Position numbers and translations under genes: made by a program. From assembly GCF_004799495.1 (NCBI RefSeq), contig NZ_SSMY01000008.1, forward strand, positions 279,690 to 343,689: a DNA stretch of 64,000 nucleotides, in the 5' to 3' direction. The notes beneath the pieces are model-generated. The model ran no database searches. It saw only the letters and a list, made by a program, of their open reading frames with translations, and had not been told where the DNA came from. The DNA comes from Sphingomonas sp. (lineage in GTDB: Bacteria > Pseudomonadota > Alphaproteobacteria > Sphingomonadales > Sphingomonadaceae). Numbering within the stretch: position 1 is the first letter of the stretch; every line of letters begins with the position of its first letter. Positions 9,339 to 18,823 of the stretch are shown in pieces.

Positions 9339-10328
9339 CTATTGGTCTCGCGCCGGATGGAGCGAAGTGCCCGCGCGCCCGCCGCGCAATCCGCCCCACC
9401 AGGTCAGCGGGTTCCACGTCGCGTGGCCGTTCTTGCTGAATGTGATGAACTCGGCGCGCCCGCCGACATATTCCCACGGCACCGGGCCGCCCAGCCCGCC
9501 GCCGGCAATCGGCACGCGGCTGTCCGCCGACCGGTCGCGGTTGTCGCCCATCAGGAAAACGTGGTCGGCGGGCACCGTGACCGGGCCGTAATTATCGGCC
9601 TCGAAATAATTGCCCAGCTCGACGGTTTCGTAGCTGCGCCCGTTGGGCAAGGTTTCGCGCACCAGCGGAAGGCGACAGACATTCTGACCCTTGATCACGT
9701 GCAGTCCGTCGGGAATGTCGCACGTCGAGCCGTCATTGGGGTTTCCGAGCGGTACCCCACCGTAATCGGGAAGGTCGACGTAATGCATCGGCCCGCGCTT
9801 TACGGCCACGTTGTTGATCAGGACGACGCCGTCGCGCACTTCGATCCGGTCGCCGGGCAGGCCGATCACGCGCTTGATATAGTCCTGGTTACGCCCCGGC
9901 GGGGTGACGATCACGACGTCGCCGCGCTCGGGCAGGCGCCCGAACAGCCGCCCCTTCACGAACGGCAATTGCACGCCCCAGCTTTCCTGCGGCTCCTTCA
10001 GCACCAAATCCTTCCAGATCGCGACCGGGTTAGGGATGGTGAAGGAGATGAACGACCAGCCGTAAGGATATTTGCTCACGACCAGCTGGTCGCCGACCTG
10101 CAGCCCGGGGAGCATCGATTCGGACGGGATGTAGAAGGGTTTGGCGATCAGGCTGTGGAAGGCGAGCACCGCGAGGATCAGCCAGAAGATGCCGCGGATC
10201 TCGCGCCACACCGACCCGCTGTCGATCCGGCGCCAGCGCGAGCGGCGCGGCTTGGCCGCCTCCGATTCCGCGTCCGATTCCTCGCCGCCGGTCGTCTGTT
10301 CGTCCAACGCCAACTCTTCGCTCATCAT
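9339..10328 (-). CDS. lepB: Signal peptidase I
   Basis: Membrane serine protease that removes Sec and Tat signal peptides. It has 329 residues, with a charged N-terminus, one clear membrane anchor (residues ~45-62) and a periplasmic domain. Catalytic Ser is in [15 protein letters not shown], the general-base Lys in [18 protein letters not shown], and the box E region in [15 protein letters not shown]. The family is known to use a Ser/Lys dyad. Tandem ATG codons at 10328 and 10325 are both possible starts. The first overlaps the acpS stop as ATGA, supporting translational coupling. Confidence 0.95.
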   Translation of the reverse strand: MMSEELALDEQTTGGEESDAESEAAKPRRSRWRRIDSGSVWREIRGIFWLILAVLAFHSLIAKPFYIPSESMLPGLQVGDQLVVSKYPYGWSFISFTIPNPVAIWKDLVLKEPQESWGVQLPFVKGRLFGRLPERGDVVIVTPPGRNQDYIKRVIGLPGDRIEVRDGVVLINNVAVKRGPMHYVDLPDYGGVPLGNPNDGSTCDIPDGLHVIKGQNVCRLPLVRETLPNGRSYETVELGNYFEADNYGPVTVPADHVFLMGDNRDRSADSRVPIAGGGLGGPVPWEYVGGRAEFITFSKNGHATWNPLTWWGGLRGGRAGTSLHPARDQ

Positions 10329-10744
10329 TCTTGTCCGGAAGAAGGCGCGGGCCGCGCCTCGATCACGACGAACGCCTGTGCCCAGGGATGGTCGTCGGTC
10401 AGGGTCAAATGCACGTGCGCCACGTGGCCCGGCGGGACCATCGCGTCAAGCCGCGCCTTGGCGCCGCCGGTCAGCGCCAGCACCGGCGCGCCCGACCGTG
10501 CGTTGACCACGCCGATATCCTTCATGAACACGCCCGCCTTGAACCCGGTGCCGACCGCCTTGGAGAACGCCTCCTTCGCGGCGAAGCGCTTGGCGAGCGT
10601 TCCGGCTTTGGTGAAGGGGCGGCGGTTGGCCTTGGCCTGCTCGATTTCGGTGAAGCAACGCCGTTCGAACCGCTCCCCGAACCGGTCGAGCGACGACTGG
10701 ATGCGCTCGATGTTACACAGGTCGGAACCGAGGCCGATGATCAT
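10325..10744 (-). CDS. acpS: Holo-[acyl-carrier-protein] synthase
   Basis: Transfers 4'-phosphopantetheine from CoA to apo-ACP, activating fatty acid synthesis. The 139-residue product begins [16 protein letters not shown] (the G-D-x2-x2-R-I metal/CoA site) and contains [18 protein letters not shown], the hallmark FAAKEA-KA-GTG motif. The ATG at 10744 precedes this conserved start directly. It overlaps its upstream neighbour (stop 10741-10743) and lepB by 4 bp each, so it sits in a tightly coupled operon. Association of acpS with pdxJ and lepB is common in proteobacteria. Confidence 0.95.
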   Translation of the reverse strand: MIIGLGSDLCNIERIQSSLDRFGERFERRCFTEIEQAKANRRPFTKAGTLAKRFAAKEAFSKAVGTGFKAGVFMKDIGVVNARSGAPVLALTGGAKARLDAMVPPGHVAHVHLTLTDDHPWAQAFVVIEARPAPSSGQE

Positions 10745-11037
10745 GCAACGCCCAGCCCGAGAAAATCGATCAGCATCGGCAGGAAAAAGGTAGCCGGGAC
10801 CGCCAGCCAAAGGATCGGCAGCGCCAACCAAATCACACGCGAGACATGAGATTTGGCCAGTTTGGATCGCCATAAGCCAACCAGGATCACGACGGGAACG
10901 GCAAAAGCCAGGCACGCCTCAACGCTGCCCATCACCGCAATGATAAACAGAAAAGGCGTGAAGATGATAATCAGCAGCGCCGATACCGCGAGCAGTGTGT
11001 AGTCGGCTGCCAAAAGAACCCGCGTTGCTGGTGTCAC
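10741..11037 (-). CDS. Small membrane protein of the pdxJ-acpS operon
   Basis: The 98-residue protein is almost entirely hydrophobic, with three predicted membrane segments (about residues 7-28, 30-53 and 67-92) separated by short basic turns such as [11 protein letters not shown]. No enzymatic motif is visible and no family is recognised. Four-base overlaps with pdxJ upstream and acpS downstream show it is a real, co-translated gene. It could be a membrane partner of signal peptidase or an unrelated passenger. Function unknown. Confidence 0.75.
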   Translation of the reverse strand: MTPATRVLLAADYTLLAVSALLIIIFTPFLFIIAVMGSVEACLAFAVPVVILVGLWRSKLAKSHVSRVIWLALPILWLAVPATFFLPMLIDFLGLGVA

Positions 11038-11774
11038 CGCGCCTCATCCATCAGCGCGCGCATCCGCCGCACCACGGGCGCGAGCCCATCGAAGATCGCC
11101 TCGCCGATCAGGAAATGGCCGATGTTGAGCTCGGTAATCTGCGGGATCGCGGCGATCGGCACGACATTGTCGAAGGTCAGGCCGTGCCCGGCATGCGGCT
11201 CGATCCCGTTCTTGACCGCGAGCGCGGCGGCGTCGGCGATTCGGCGCAGTTCGGCCGCCTGCTCCTCGCCCGTCAACTCGCAATAGCGCCCGGTGTGAAT
11301 TTCGACGACCGGCGCGCCGAGGCTCAGCGCCGCCTCGATCTGGCGCGGGTCGGGCTCGATGAAGAGGGATACGCGGACATTCGCGCCCACCAGTTCGCGG
11401 ACCATCGGCGCGAGGTGATTGTGCTGCCCGGCGGCGTCGAGCCCGCCCTCGGTCGTGCGCTCCTCGCGCTTTTCGGGGACGATGCACGCGGCGTGCGGGC
11501 GGTGGCGCAGCGCGATCGCGAGCATCTCGTCGGTCGCCGCCATTTCGAGGTTGAGCGGGATCGGCAGCTCGGCCGACAGCCGCGCGATATCCTCGTCGGT
11601 GATGTGCCGCCGGTCCTCGCGCAGATGCGCGGTGATGCCGTCCGCGCCCGCGTCCGCCGCCAGCAACGCCGCGCGCACCGGGTCGGGATAACCCGATCCG
11701 CGCGCGTTTCGGACGGTCGCGACATGGTCGATATTGACGCCCAGGCGTAAGAGTTTGGCGGGCGATCCGGTCAT
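11034..11774 (-). CDS. pdxJ: Pyridoxine 5'-phosphate synthase
   Basis: Condenses 1-deoxy-D-xylulose 5-phosphate with 3-amino-2-oxopropyl phosphate to form pyridoxine 5'-phosphate in the DXP-dependent vitamin B6 pathway. The 246-residue TIM barrel shows [16 protein letters not shown] at the N-terminus, [29 protein letters not shown]-like [22 protein letters not shown] and [13 protein letters not shown], all PdxJ landmarks. It is the first gene of the minus-strand operon ending with the AI-2E permease. Its promoter should lie within 11775-11970, shared with the divergent ctaC. Confidence 0.95.
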   Translation of the reverse strand: MTGSPAKLLRLGVNIDHVATVRNARGSGYPDPVRAALLAADAGADGITAHLREDRRHITDEDIARLSAELPIPLNLEMAATDEMLAIALRHRPHAACIVPEKREERTTEGGLDAAGQHNHLAPMVRELVGANVRVSLFIEPDPRQIEAALSLGAPVVEIHTGRYCELTGEEQAAELRRIADAAALAVKNGIEPHAGHGLTFDNVVPIAAIPQITELNIGHFLIGEAIFDGLAPVVRRMRALMDEAR

Positions 11775-11845
11775 TGCACGCGACAGATACGGACCCGCTT
11801 CGGGCCGCGCAACGTTGCCCCATCAGTAAAAGTGCGCCGCGAGCC

Positions 11846-11875
11846 TTGATGATCGCGCGGGACGCGGCGTATAGG
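11846..11875 (+). promoter_or_regulatory. Possible sigma-70 promoter for ctaC
   Basis: TTGATG (11846-11851) and TATAGG (11870-11875) are separated by 18 bp in the 196-bp divergent region between pdxJ and ctaC, leaving about 90 bp of leader before the ctaC ATG. The match is only moderate, and GC-rich alphaproteobacterial promoters are hard to call by eye. A stretch of short inverted repeats follows in the leader. Confidence 0.3.
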
Positions 11876-11970
11876 CCCGGGCCAGACGGGCGAAGAATGG
11901 CCCGTAAGGCTTGGGAATCTGACGATCGTCGCGGCCGCGGCGACTCGTATCAACGGGGTAATGCGACACG

Positions 11971-13095
11971 ATGCGCTTGATCGGGCTCAAAACTGCGATG
12001 CTGGCGGCGGGGCTGATGCTCGCCGGCGCCGGCCATGCCGCGCCGCAGGCGGCGGCGCCGGCTGCGGCTCCCGCGGCGGCTACTCCAGCCCCCGCTGTGA
12101 CACCCGCGCCCGCGACCGCGGCGCCGGCCCCCGCCGCGACCCCGGCGGCCGATCCCGAAATGCTGGCGATGGACGGCGCCCCCCGGATGCTTCCGGTCAA
12201 GGGCATCGGCGACGCGGTCGACGGCGACATCGGCATCCAGCCGCAGGTCACCAAGAACGGCCAGCGCGCCGCCGATTTCCACAACCACATCCTGATCTGG
12301 GTGATCAGCATCATTTCGGTGTTCGTGCTGATCCTGCTGCTGATCGTCATCTTCCGTTTCAACGCGCGCGCCAATCCGGTGCCGTCGAAGACCGCGCACA
12401 ATACCGGCCTCGAGGTCGCCTGGACCCTAATCCCGGTGCTGATCCTGGTGCTGCTCGCGATCCCGTCGATCGGGCTGCTCCAGGCGCAGTTCAAGCCGCC
12501 GCCCAAGGATGCGATAACGCTGAAGGCGACGGGCAACCAATGGTATTGGACCTATTCGTACCCCGACAATGGCGGGTTCGAGATCACCTCGAACATCCTC
12601 AAGGAAAAGGACGAGGTCGCCGCCGGCGAGCGCGCCCGTACCGACGAGGACGGACCGCGCCTGCTCGCGGTCGACAATCGCGTCGTACTCCCGGTCGGGG
12701 TGCCGATCCGGCTGATCACCACTTCCGCCGACGTGATCCATTCGTGGGCGATGCCGGCGTTCTGGATCAAGCTCGACGCGGTGCCCGGGCGCCTCAACGA
12801 GACCAGCTTCACGATCGAGAAGCCGGGCCTCTATTTCGGGCAATGCTCCGAACTGTGCGGGCCGAAGCACGGCTATATGCCGATCGCGGTCGAGGCCGTG
12901 CCGCTCGACATCTACAACCGCTGGGTGGTCGCCAAGGGCGGCACCGTGGCGGGTGCCAAGGCGGCACCGGCGCAGACCGACACCGCCGCCGTCGCCAACA
13001 CCGCCGGCCCGGTCGTCAACGCGACCGTCGCCGCCCCGACCAGCAATCAGGCCGCCACGGCGAACCCCGCCGGCGCCGGCAACCCCGGAAATTAA
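11971..13095 (+). CDS. ctaC: Cytochrome c oxidase subunit II
   Basis: CuA-bearing subunit of the aa3-type oxidase that accepts electrons from cytochrome c. The 374-residue protein has a signal peptide (MRLIGLKTAMLAAGLMLAGA), an Ala/Pro-rich stretch to about residue 60, two membrane helices (HILIWVISIISVFVLIL and WTLIPVLILVLLAIPS) and a cupredoxin domain. CuA ligands are visible: His257 in DVIHSWAMPAF, Cys292 and Cys296 in CSELCGPKHGYM, His300 and Met303. The aromatic patch reads GNQWYWTYSYP. An Ala/Thr-rich tail of about 50 residues is unusual in composition. It is followed 3 bp later by ctaD. Confidence 0.96.
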   Translation: MRLIGLKTAMLAAGLMLAGAGHAAPQAAAPAAAPAAATPAPAVTPAPATAAPAPAATPAADPEMLAMDGAPRMLPVKGIGDAVDGDIGIQPQVTKNGQRAADFHNHILIWVISIISVFVLILLLIVIFRFNARANPVPSKTAHNTGLEVAWTLIPVLILVLLAIPSIGLLQAQFKPPPKDAITLKATGNQWYWTYSYPDNGGFEITSNILKEKDEVAAGERARTDEDGPRLLAVDNRVVLPVGVPIRLITTSADVIHSWAMPAFWIKLDAVPGRLNETSFTIEKPGLYFGQCSELCGPKHGYMPIAVEAVPLDIYNRWVVAKGGTVAGAKAAPAQTDTAAVANTAGPVVNATVAAPTSNQAATANPAGAGNPGN

Positions 13096-13098
13096 TCG

Positions 13099-14814
13099 AT
13101 GAGCGACATCGCCCTCAATCCGAACGCGCACGCCTTCGAAGCGCATCATGATGACCACGCGCATCACGATGCCGATCACAAGCCCGGCTTCTTCGCGCGC
13201 TGGTTCATGTCGACCAACCACAAGGATATCGGCACGCTCTACCTGATCTTCGCGATCACCGCGGGGATCATCGGCGGCGCGATTTCGGGCTTGATGCGGA
13301 TCGAGCTCGCCTCGCCGCACCTTCAGTATCTCGGTACCTGGGCGAATTACCTCAACCATCTGCGCGGCGGGGGCGACGTCAATGTCGACCAGGCCAAGCA
13401 CCTGTGGAACGTGCTGGTCACCGCGCACGGGCTGATCATGGTGTTCTTCATGGTCATGCCGGCGATGATCGGCGGGTTCGGCAACTGGTTCGTGCCGCTG
13501 ATGATCGGCGCGCCGGACATGGCGTTCCCGCGGATGAACAACATCTCGTTCTGGCTGCTGATCCCCAGCTTCTCGCTGCTCCTCGCTTCGCCCTTCTTCG
13601 GCGGCGCGGACGGTGGTGCGGGGACCGGCTGGACGGTCTATGCCCCGCTCTCGACGCAGGAAGCGGGCCCGTCGACCGACATGGCGATCCTGTCGCTCCA
13701 CCTGGCGGGTGCCTCATCGATCCTCGGCGCGATCAACTTCATCACGACGATCTTCAACATGCGCGCACCGGGCATGACGCTGCACAAGATGCCGCTGTTC
13801 GTGTGGTCGGTGCTGGTCACCGCCTTCCTGCTGCTGCTCGCGCTGCCGGTGCTCGCGGCGGCGATCACGATGCTGCTGACCGACCGTAATTTCGGCACGA
13901 CCTTCTTCCAGGCCGAAGGCGGCGGCGACCCGATCCTCTATCAGCATCTGTTCTGGTTCTTCGGCCACCCCGAAGTGTACATCATGATCCTGCCGGGTTT
14001 CGGCATGGTCAGCCAGGTGATCGCGACCTTCTCCAAGAAGCCGGTGTTCGGCTATCTCGGCATGGCCTACGCCATGGTCGCGATCGGCGTCGTGGGCTTC
14101 ATCGTGTGGGCGCACCACATGTTCACGACCGGTCTCAGCGTGAACACCAAGATGTACTTCACCGCGGCGACGATGGTGATCGCGGTGCCGACCGGCATCA
14201 AGATCTTCAGCTGGATCGCGACGATGTGGGGCGGCTCGATCAGCTTCAAGACCCCGATGGTCTGGGCGATCGGCTTCATCTTCATGTTCACCGTCGGCGG
14301 CGTGACCGGCGTCGTGCTCGCGAACGGCGGCGTCGACGACTATATGCAGGACACGTACTACGTCGTGGCGCACTTCCACTACGTGCTGTCGCTCGGCGCC
14401 GTGTTCAGCTTGTTCGCCGGGTTCTACTATTGGTTCCCGAAGATGTCGGGGCGGATGTACAACGAGTTCCTCGGCCAGGTGCACTTCTGGGTGTTCTTCG
14501 TCGGCGTGAACGTGCTGTTCTTCCCGATGCACTTCCTCGGGCTGCAGGGTCAGCCGCGGCGCATGCCCGACTTCCAGGACGGGCTCGCGCACTGGAACCA
14601 CATCGCGTCCGCCTGGGGCTATTCGATCATGGCGGCGGGGATGGCGGTGTTCTTCATCAACGTCCTGTGGTCGCTGTTCGCCGGCAAGAAGGCGCCCGAC
14701 AATCCGTGGGGCGAAGGCGCGACGACGCTCGAATGGACGCTGTCGAGCCCGCCGCCGTACCATCAGTTCGAGACCTTGCCGATTATAGACGAGGGCGATG
14801 CCCATCATCACTGA
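13099..14814 (+). CDS. ctaD: Cytochrome c oxidase subunit I
   Basis: Catalytic subunit with heme a and the heme a3-CuB centre that reduces O2 and pumps protons. The 571-residue protein has 12 hydrophobic segments. The cytoplasmic start carries a His/Asp-rich segment. Diagnostic sequences are [45 protein letters not shown] (CuB His and cross-linked Tyr), [10 protein letters not shown] (CuB HH) and [12 protein letters not shown] (heme ligands). All required ligands are present, so it looks functional. It shares a transcript with ctaC and is followed by an intrinsic terminator at 14837-14866. Confidence 0.97.
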   Translation: MSDIALNPNAHAFEAHHDDHAHHDADHKPGFFARWFMSTNHKDIGTLYLIFAITAGIIGGAISGLMRIELASPHLQYLGTWANYLNHLRGGGDVNVDQAKHLWNVLVTAHGLIMVFFMVMPAMIGGFGNWFVPLMIGAPDMAFPRMNNISFWLLIPSFSLLLASPFFGGADGGAGTGWTVYAPLSTQEAGPSTDMAILSLHLAGASSILGAINFITTIFNMRAPGMTLHKMPLFVWSVLVTAFLLLLALPVLAAAITMLLTDRNFGTTFFQAEGGGDPILYQHLFWFFGHPEVYIMILPGFGMVSQVIATFSKKPVFGYLGMAYAMVAIGVVGFIVWAHHMFTTGLSVNTKMYFTAATMVIAVPTGIKIFSWIATMWGGSISFKTPMVWAIGFIFMFTVGGVTGVVLANGGVDDYMQDTYYVVAHFHYVLSLGAVFSLFAGFYYWFPKMSGRMYNEFLGQVHFWVFFVGVNVLFFPMHFLGLQGQPRRMPDFQDGLAHWNHIASAWGYSIMAAGMAVFFINVLWSLFAGKKAPDNPWGEGATTLEWTLSSPPPYHQFETLPIIDEGDAHHH

Positions 14815-14836
14815 TCGACCCGGTCGACGCGAACGA

Positions 14837-14866
14837 GCGCCCCGGAAGCAATTCCGGGGCGCTTTT
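14837..14866 (+). terminator. Rho-independent terminator after ctaD
   Basis: The stem GCGCCCCGG (14837-14845) pairs perfectly with CCGGGGCGC (14854-14862) around an 8-nt loop and is followed by TTTT plus a further TT. It ends the ctaC-ctaD transcript before the convergent gene at 14874, so ctaB onward needs its own promoter. Confidence 0.85.
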
Positions 14867-14873
14867 CGTTGGG

Positions 14874-15812
14874 CTAGGTGTTGAGGAACCGCCGTAGCGC
14901 GGCGACGTACTTTACCGGCTGTTCGTTCATCGTCAGGTGCGAACAGCCCGGGAAGACCTCGAGCCGCGACCCCGCAATCCCACGCTGGATCGTTTGGTGG
15001 CAATCGAGCGTGACCTCGTCGAACTCGCCGGTGGTGATGTAGGTCGGCAGCTTGATACGTCCGAGATCGGCGCGGCGGTCCCAGTCCTTGATAACGCCGG
15101 TGATGGTGAATTCGGTGGGGCCGTTCATCACGCGATAGGCGATCGATGTGGCGAGGTTCTTGCCCGTCGCTTGCGCTTCGGGCGGCCAGGGCGAGACGCG
15201 GCAGACGTGCAGGTCGTAGAATTGCTGGACCAGTGCCTGATATTCGGCACTGTCGGTCTTCCCCGCCGCCTCGAGCGCATGCAGTTTCGCGCCGCCGCCG
15301 TTGGGTAATGCGGCGATCAGCCGCTGTTGCCCCGCCATCGCCTGCGGGATGCTGGCAAGCGCGCCGCCGAGTATGAGCTTCTCGACTCCCGGGCGCTGGC
15401 CGGAGCAGAGATATTCGATCGCCAGCATCGACCCCCAGCTGTGGCCGTAGAGGATCACTCGATCGAGCCCGAGCGCTTTGCACACCGCATCGACTTCGTC
15501 GACCGAGCGCTGGATCGTGTAGATGCTTTCGTCCGCCGGACTGTCGGCGCGGCCGCAACCGAGTTGGTCGTAGAAAATGACCGGGCGCTGGTCGGCAAGC
15601 GCGCGCAAGGGAAGCAAATAATCGTGCCCCGCGCCCGGCCCGCCGTGCAGCGTGAGGAGCGGCGTGCCGCGCCCGTTCCCGACCTTCCTCCACCAGATCC
15701 GGCCACCCGGCACGTCGGCATGGCCTTCGCTGACCGGCACCGCCGCGCCAAGCGCGGGCGTGATCGCCAGTGCGCCGAGCCCGGCCACTGCTTCGCGGCG
15801 CGTGATCCGCAT
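14874..15812 (-). CDS. pip: Proline-iminopeptidase-like alpha/beta hydrolase, Tat-exported
   Basis: The 312-residue serine hydrolase is of the proline iminopeptidase type, which removes N-terminal proline from peptides. A Tat signal (MRITRREAVAGLGALAITPA) suggests a periplasmic location. Visible are the oxyanion region LLTLHGGPGAGHDYL, FYDQLGCGRAD, the nucleophile elbow GHSWGS with Ser at about 127, and C-terminal Asp and His in TTGEFDEVT and PGCSHLTM. ATG 15812 is chosen because it has GGAGAG upstream and begins the Tat signal. It lies on the opposite strand inside the oxidase cluster, splitting ctaD from ctaB, which looks like an insertion. Substrate specificity is inferred. Confidence 0.85.
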   Translation of the reverse strand: MRITRREAVAGLGALAITPALGAAVPVSEGHADVPGGRIWWRKVGNGRGTPLLTLHGGPGAGHDYLLPLRALADQRPVIFYDQLGCGRADSPADESIYTIQRSVDEVDAVCKALGLDRVILYGHSWGSMLAIEYLCSGQRPGVEKLILGGALASIPQAMAGQQRLIAALPNGGGAKLHALEAAGKTDSAEYQALVQQFYDLHVCRVSPWPPEAQATGKNLATSIAYRVMNGPTEFTITGVIKDWDRRADLGRIKLPTYITTGEFDEVTLDCHQTIQRGIAGSRLEVFPGCSHLTMNEQPVKYVAALRRFLNT

Positions 15813-15929
15813 GATCTCTCTCCCCCTCTTCCCTAACGCGAAATCTATGCCCCCCGCGGCGACGAGTCGAATCTGGAGCGCCAGTACGCTTCCCTCCGGG
15901 CGCACAGGCGCTTATAGCGCTGCCATCCC

Positions 15930-16829
15930 ATGACCACCGACACGATCGCCCTCCCCGCCGACTGGCGCGATTTCCTGGCGTTGACCAAGCCGCGCGTGAT
16001 GACGCTCGTCGTGTTCACGGCGCTGTGCGGCATGCTCGCAGCACCGGGTACGATCCATCCGGTGATCGGGTTCACGGCGATCCTGTGCATTGCGCTGGCG
16101 GCGGGCGCGGCGGGGGCACTCAATCAATGGTACGAAGCGGACATCGACGCCAAGATGCGCCGCACCGCCAAGCGGCCGTTGCCAGCCGGGCGGATGGCCA
16201 AGCAGTCCGCGCTCCATTTCGGGGTCGGGCTGGGCGTGTTCTCGGTGCTGCTGATGGGGCTCGCGACCAACGTGATCGCGGCGGGTATCCTCGCGGTATC
16301 GATCCTGTTCTACGTGCTGGTCTATACGATGTGGCTCAAGCCGCGCACGCCGCAGAATATCGTGATCGGCGGCGCGGCCGGCGCGTTCCCGCCGCTGATC
16401 GGCTGGGCGGCAGTGACCGGCGGGATCGCGCCGCTCCCGGTCCTCCTGTTCGCGCTGATCTTCCTGTGGACCCCGCCGCATTTCTGGGCATTGGCGCTGT
16501 TCGTGAAGACCGATTACGCCAACGCCGGCATCCCGATGCTGCCCGTCGTCGCGGGCGAGCGCGCGACGCGGGCGCAGATCGGGCTGTACACGATCCCGAT
16601 GGCGGTCGCGGCGATCGCGCCCTGGCCGCTCGGGCTGACCGGTGCGATGTACGGCGCGGTCGCGGTGATCGCGACCGGCTGGTTCGGTTTCCTCGCGTTG
16701 CGGGTCGCGGCACGCAAAACACGAGAGAGCGACACGATGCGCCCCGAAAAGCGGCTTTTCGCTTATTCGATCGTCTATCTCTTCGTGCTGTTCGGCGCGG
16801 TAGTGGTCGACCGCTGGTGGCTGGCATGA
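15930..16829 (+). CDS. ctaB: Protoheme IX farnesyltransferase (heme O synthase)
   Basis: Adds farnesyl to heme b to make heme O, the precursor of heme A needed by CtaD. The 299-residue membrane prenyltransferase has about eight hydrophobic segments. It shows [17 protein letters not shown], the Asp-rich prenyl diphosphate site [20 protein letters not shown], and the second site [19 protein letters not shown], with [12 protein letters not shown] after it. The start at 15930 fits the family. Its last codons overlap the next small gene (ATGA at 16826). Confidence 0.96.
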   Translation: MTTDTIALPADWRDFLALTKPRVMTLVVFTALCGMLAAPGTIHPVIGFTAILCIALAAGAAGALNQWYEADIDAKMRRTAKRPLPAGRMAKQSALHFGVGLGVFSVLLMGLATNVIAAGILAVSILFYVLVYTMWLKPRTPQNIVIGGAAGAFPPLIGWAAVTGGIAPLPVLLFALIFLWTPPHFWALALFVKTDYANAGIPMLPVVAGERATRAQIGLYTIPMAVAAIAPWPLGLTGAMYGAVAVIATGWFGFLALRVAARKTRESDTMRPEKRLFAYSIVYLFVLFGAVVVDRWWLA

Positions 16830-16960
16830 CGCCCGACGAGGAAGAACGCCGGCTGGCCGCGCAGCGCCGCAACGCGCGCGTCATGGCGTGGCTGCTCGGT
16901 GGGTTCGCGATCCTGATGTTCGCGGTGTCGATCGCCAAGATCGGGCTGTTGCACTCATGA
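16826..16960 (+). CDS. 44-residue single-pass protein between ctaB and ctaG
   Basis: This short gene encodes [20 protein letters not shown] followed by a single hydrophobic segment [21 protein letters not shown]. It overlaps ctaB by 4 bp and ctaG by 4 bp (ATGA at both ends), so it is very probably translated. A small charged-head, one-helix protein at this place is recurrent in alphaproteobacterial cox operons (CoxF-like by position). Its biochemical role is not known to me; assistance in oxidase assembly is inferred from position. Confidence 0.75.
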   Translation: MTPDEEERRLAAQRRNARVMAWLLGGFAILMFAVSIAKIGLLHS

Positions 16961-17490
16961 ACCGGACCACCCGCACCGCGATGTTCGCCGTGATTGGCGT
17001 GTGCTGCTCGACCGGATTGGCCTGGGCCAGCGTGCCGCTTTACCGCCTGTTCTGCCAGGCGACCGGCCTCAACGGCACGACCGGGCGCGGGGTTCGCGCG
17101 CCGGGCGCGGTCGACGGCAAGATGACGATCGCGTTCGACACCAATGTCGCGCCGACGCTCAAATGGAAATTCGCGCCCGAAAACGAGCAGGAAACGATCG
17201 ATATCGGCGCGCGCGACATGGCGTTCTTCACCGCGACCAACGTGTCCGATCACACCATTACCGGCACCGCGACCTTCAACGTCACCCCGGCGCAGGCGGG
17301 CATCTATTTCAAGAAGATCCAGTGCTTCTGCTTCACGCAGCAGACGCTCAAGCCCGGCGAGACGCAGCGCATGCCGGTGATCTTCTACGTCGACCCGGCG
17401 ATCCTGAAAGACCCGGACGCGCGCGACATCCAGACGATCACGCTCAGTTACACGTTTTACCCGGTGGATTCCGCGAAAACTCCTAGCTAG
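16957..17490 (+). CDS. ctaG: Cytochrome c oxidase assembly protein CtaG/Cox11
   Basis: Copper chaperone that inserts CuB into subunit I. The 177-residue protein has an N-terminal membrane anchor (AMFAVIGVCCSTGLAWASVP), YRLFCQATGLNGTTGRG at the start of the periplasmic domain and the Cu-binding KIQCFCFTQQTL motif, followed by MPVIFYVDPAI and TLSYTFYPV. All are Cox11 hallmarks. ATG 16957 is used because it overlaps the previous stop and begins immediately before the anchor. It is 32 bp upstream of ctaE. Confidence 0.95.
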   Translation: MNRTTRTAMFAVIGVCCSTGLAWASVPLYRLFCQATGLNGTTGRGVRAPGAVDGKMTIAFDTNVAPTLKWKFAPENEQETIDIGARDMAFFTATNVSDHTITGTATFNVTPAQAGIYFKKIQCFCFTQQTLKPGETQRMPVIFYVDPAILKDPDARDIQTITLSYTFYPVDSAKTPS

Positions 17491-17522
17491 AGCAAGTTGA
17501 GACCTGACAGGGAAACCGACAC

Positions 17523-18455
17523 ATGGCCGGCGCCAAGAACCACGATTACCACATCCTCAATCCCGATCCCTGGCCACTGATCGGCGCGTTTTCCGCACTG
17601 GCGATGGCGGCGGGCGGCATTGCGTGGATGCACGGCGGGCATGTCGGCCATCCCAACGGCGGCGGTTACCTGTTCTTCGCGGGCGTCGCCGGCGTGCTGT
17701 TCACGATGTTCTCGTGGTGGGGCAACGTGATCGGCGAAGCGCACAAGGGCGATCATACCCCCGTCGTCCAGCTTCACCTGCGCTACGGCATGATCCTGTT
17801 CATCGCGTCCGAAGTGATGTTCTTCGTCGGATGGTTCTGGGCATTCTTCGACTTCTCGCTATTCCCCGTGCCCGTCGTGTGGGACGCCGCATCGAAGAGC
17901 GCGAGTCTGGTGACCGACGCGACCGCCAAAGCCGCAGCGGTGTGGCCGCCGCACGGTATCGAGGTCATCAACGCGTTTCAGTTCCCGCTGCTCAACACTA
18001 TCATCCTGCTCCTCTCCGGCACCACCGTGACCTGGGCGCACCACGCGCTGATCCACAACCAGCGCGGCGGCGCGATGAAGGGGCTGTGGGGGCTGATCGG
18101 CGTCGGCGAGAACGACAGCGTCAAGAAGGGGCTGTGGCTGACGATCGTGCTCGGCCTGCTGTTCAGCTCGATCCAGGCGTATGAATATTCGGAAGCGCCG
18201 TTCCCGTTCAAGGGCCTGAACTATGGCGCGTCGTTCTTCATGGCGACGGGCTTCCACGGCTTCCACGTGCTGATCGGGACGATCTTCCTAAGCATCAACC
18301 TGGTCCGCGTGTACAAGGGTGACTTCACCCCGAAGCAGCATTTCGGGTTCGAGGCGGCGGCCTGGTACTGGCACTTCGTCGATGTGGTGTGGCTGTTCCT
18401 GTTCGTCAGCATCTATGTCTGGGGCGGCTGGGGCGCACCGATCCACGCCGGCTGA
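17523..18455 (+). CDS. ctaE: Cytochrome c oxidase subunit III
   Basis: The third core subunit of the aa3 oxidase stabilises subunit I and its proton uptake. The 310-residue protein begins AGAKNHDYHILNPDPWPLIG and has seven hydrophobic segments with RYGMILFIASEVMFFVGWFW, TTVTWAHHALIHNQ, GFHGFHVLIGTIFL and AWYWHFVDVVWLFLFVSIYV, the signature regions of the family. Its stop overlaps the DUF983 start by one base (TGATG). Confidence 0.96.
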   Translation: MAGAKNHDYHILNPDPWPLIGAFSALAMAAGGIAWMHGGHVGHPNGGGYLFFAGVAGVLFTMFSWWGNVIGEAHKGDHTPVVQLHLRYGMILFIASEVMFFVGWFWAFFDFSLFPVPVVWDAASKSASLVTDATAKAAAVWPPHGIEVINAFQFPLLNTIILLLSGTTVTWAHHALIHNQRGGAMKGLWGLIGVGENDSVKKGLWLTIVLGLLFSSIQAYEYSEAPFPFKGLNYGASFFMATGFHGFHVLIGTIFLSINLVRVYKGDFTPKQHFGFEAAAWYWHFVDVVWLFLFVSIYVWGGWGAPIHAG

Positions 18456-18823
18456 TGGCGGAAGCGCGACCCGATGCGGGCCCGGCGCCCGCGGTGGTTG
18501 CGCTGAAGGGATTGTGCCCGCGCTGCGGCGCGCCGACCTTGTTCGCCGGCTGGGCGCGCTTCGCGCCGAGGTGCAGCGCGTGCGGGCTCGATTTTAGCCG
18601 GTTCAATGTCGGCGACGGACCGGCGGCGTTCCTGACGCTGATCCTGGGCGCGGTGATCGTCGGACTGGCGATCTGGCTCGAGCTAGCGGTGCACCCCGCC
18701 TGGTGGGTGCACGTCATTTTGTGGATCCCGCTGACGGCGATCGCGGTGATCGGCGCGTTGCGCGTGTCGAAGGGCGCGCTCCTCGCGCTCGAATATCGCA
18801 ACCGGGCCGGAGAAGCGATATGA
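18455..18823 (+). CDS. DUF983 family protein
   Basis: The 122-residue protein has an N-terminal four-cysteine zinc ribbon (LCPRCGAPTLF and CSACGLDF) and two membrane helices (TLILGAVIVGLAIWLEL and VILWIPLTAIAVIGAL). DUF983 genes are regular neighbours of ctaE and SURF1 in alphaproteobacteria, so a role in oxidase maturation is likely but unproved. The start at 18455 overlaps the ctaE stop. The end overlaps SURF1 by 4 bp. Confidence 0.88.
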   Translation: MAEARPDAGPAPAVVALKGLCPRCGAPTLFAGWARFAPRCSACGLDFSRFNVGDGPAAFLTLILGAVIVGLAIWLELAVHPAWWVHVILWIPLTAIAVIGALRVSKGALLALEYRNRAGEAI

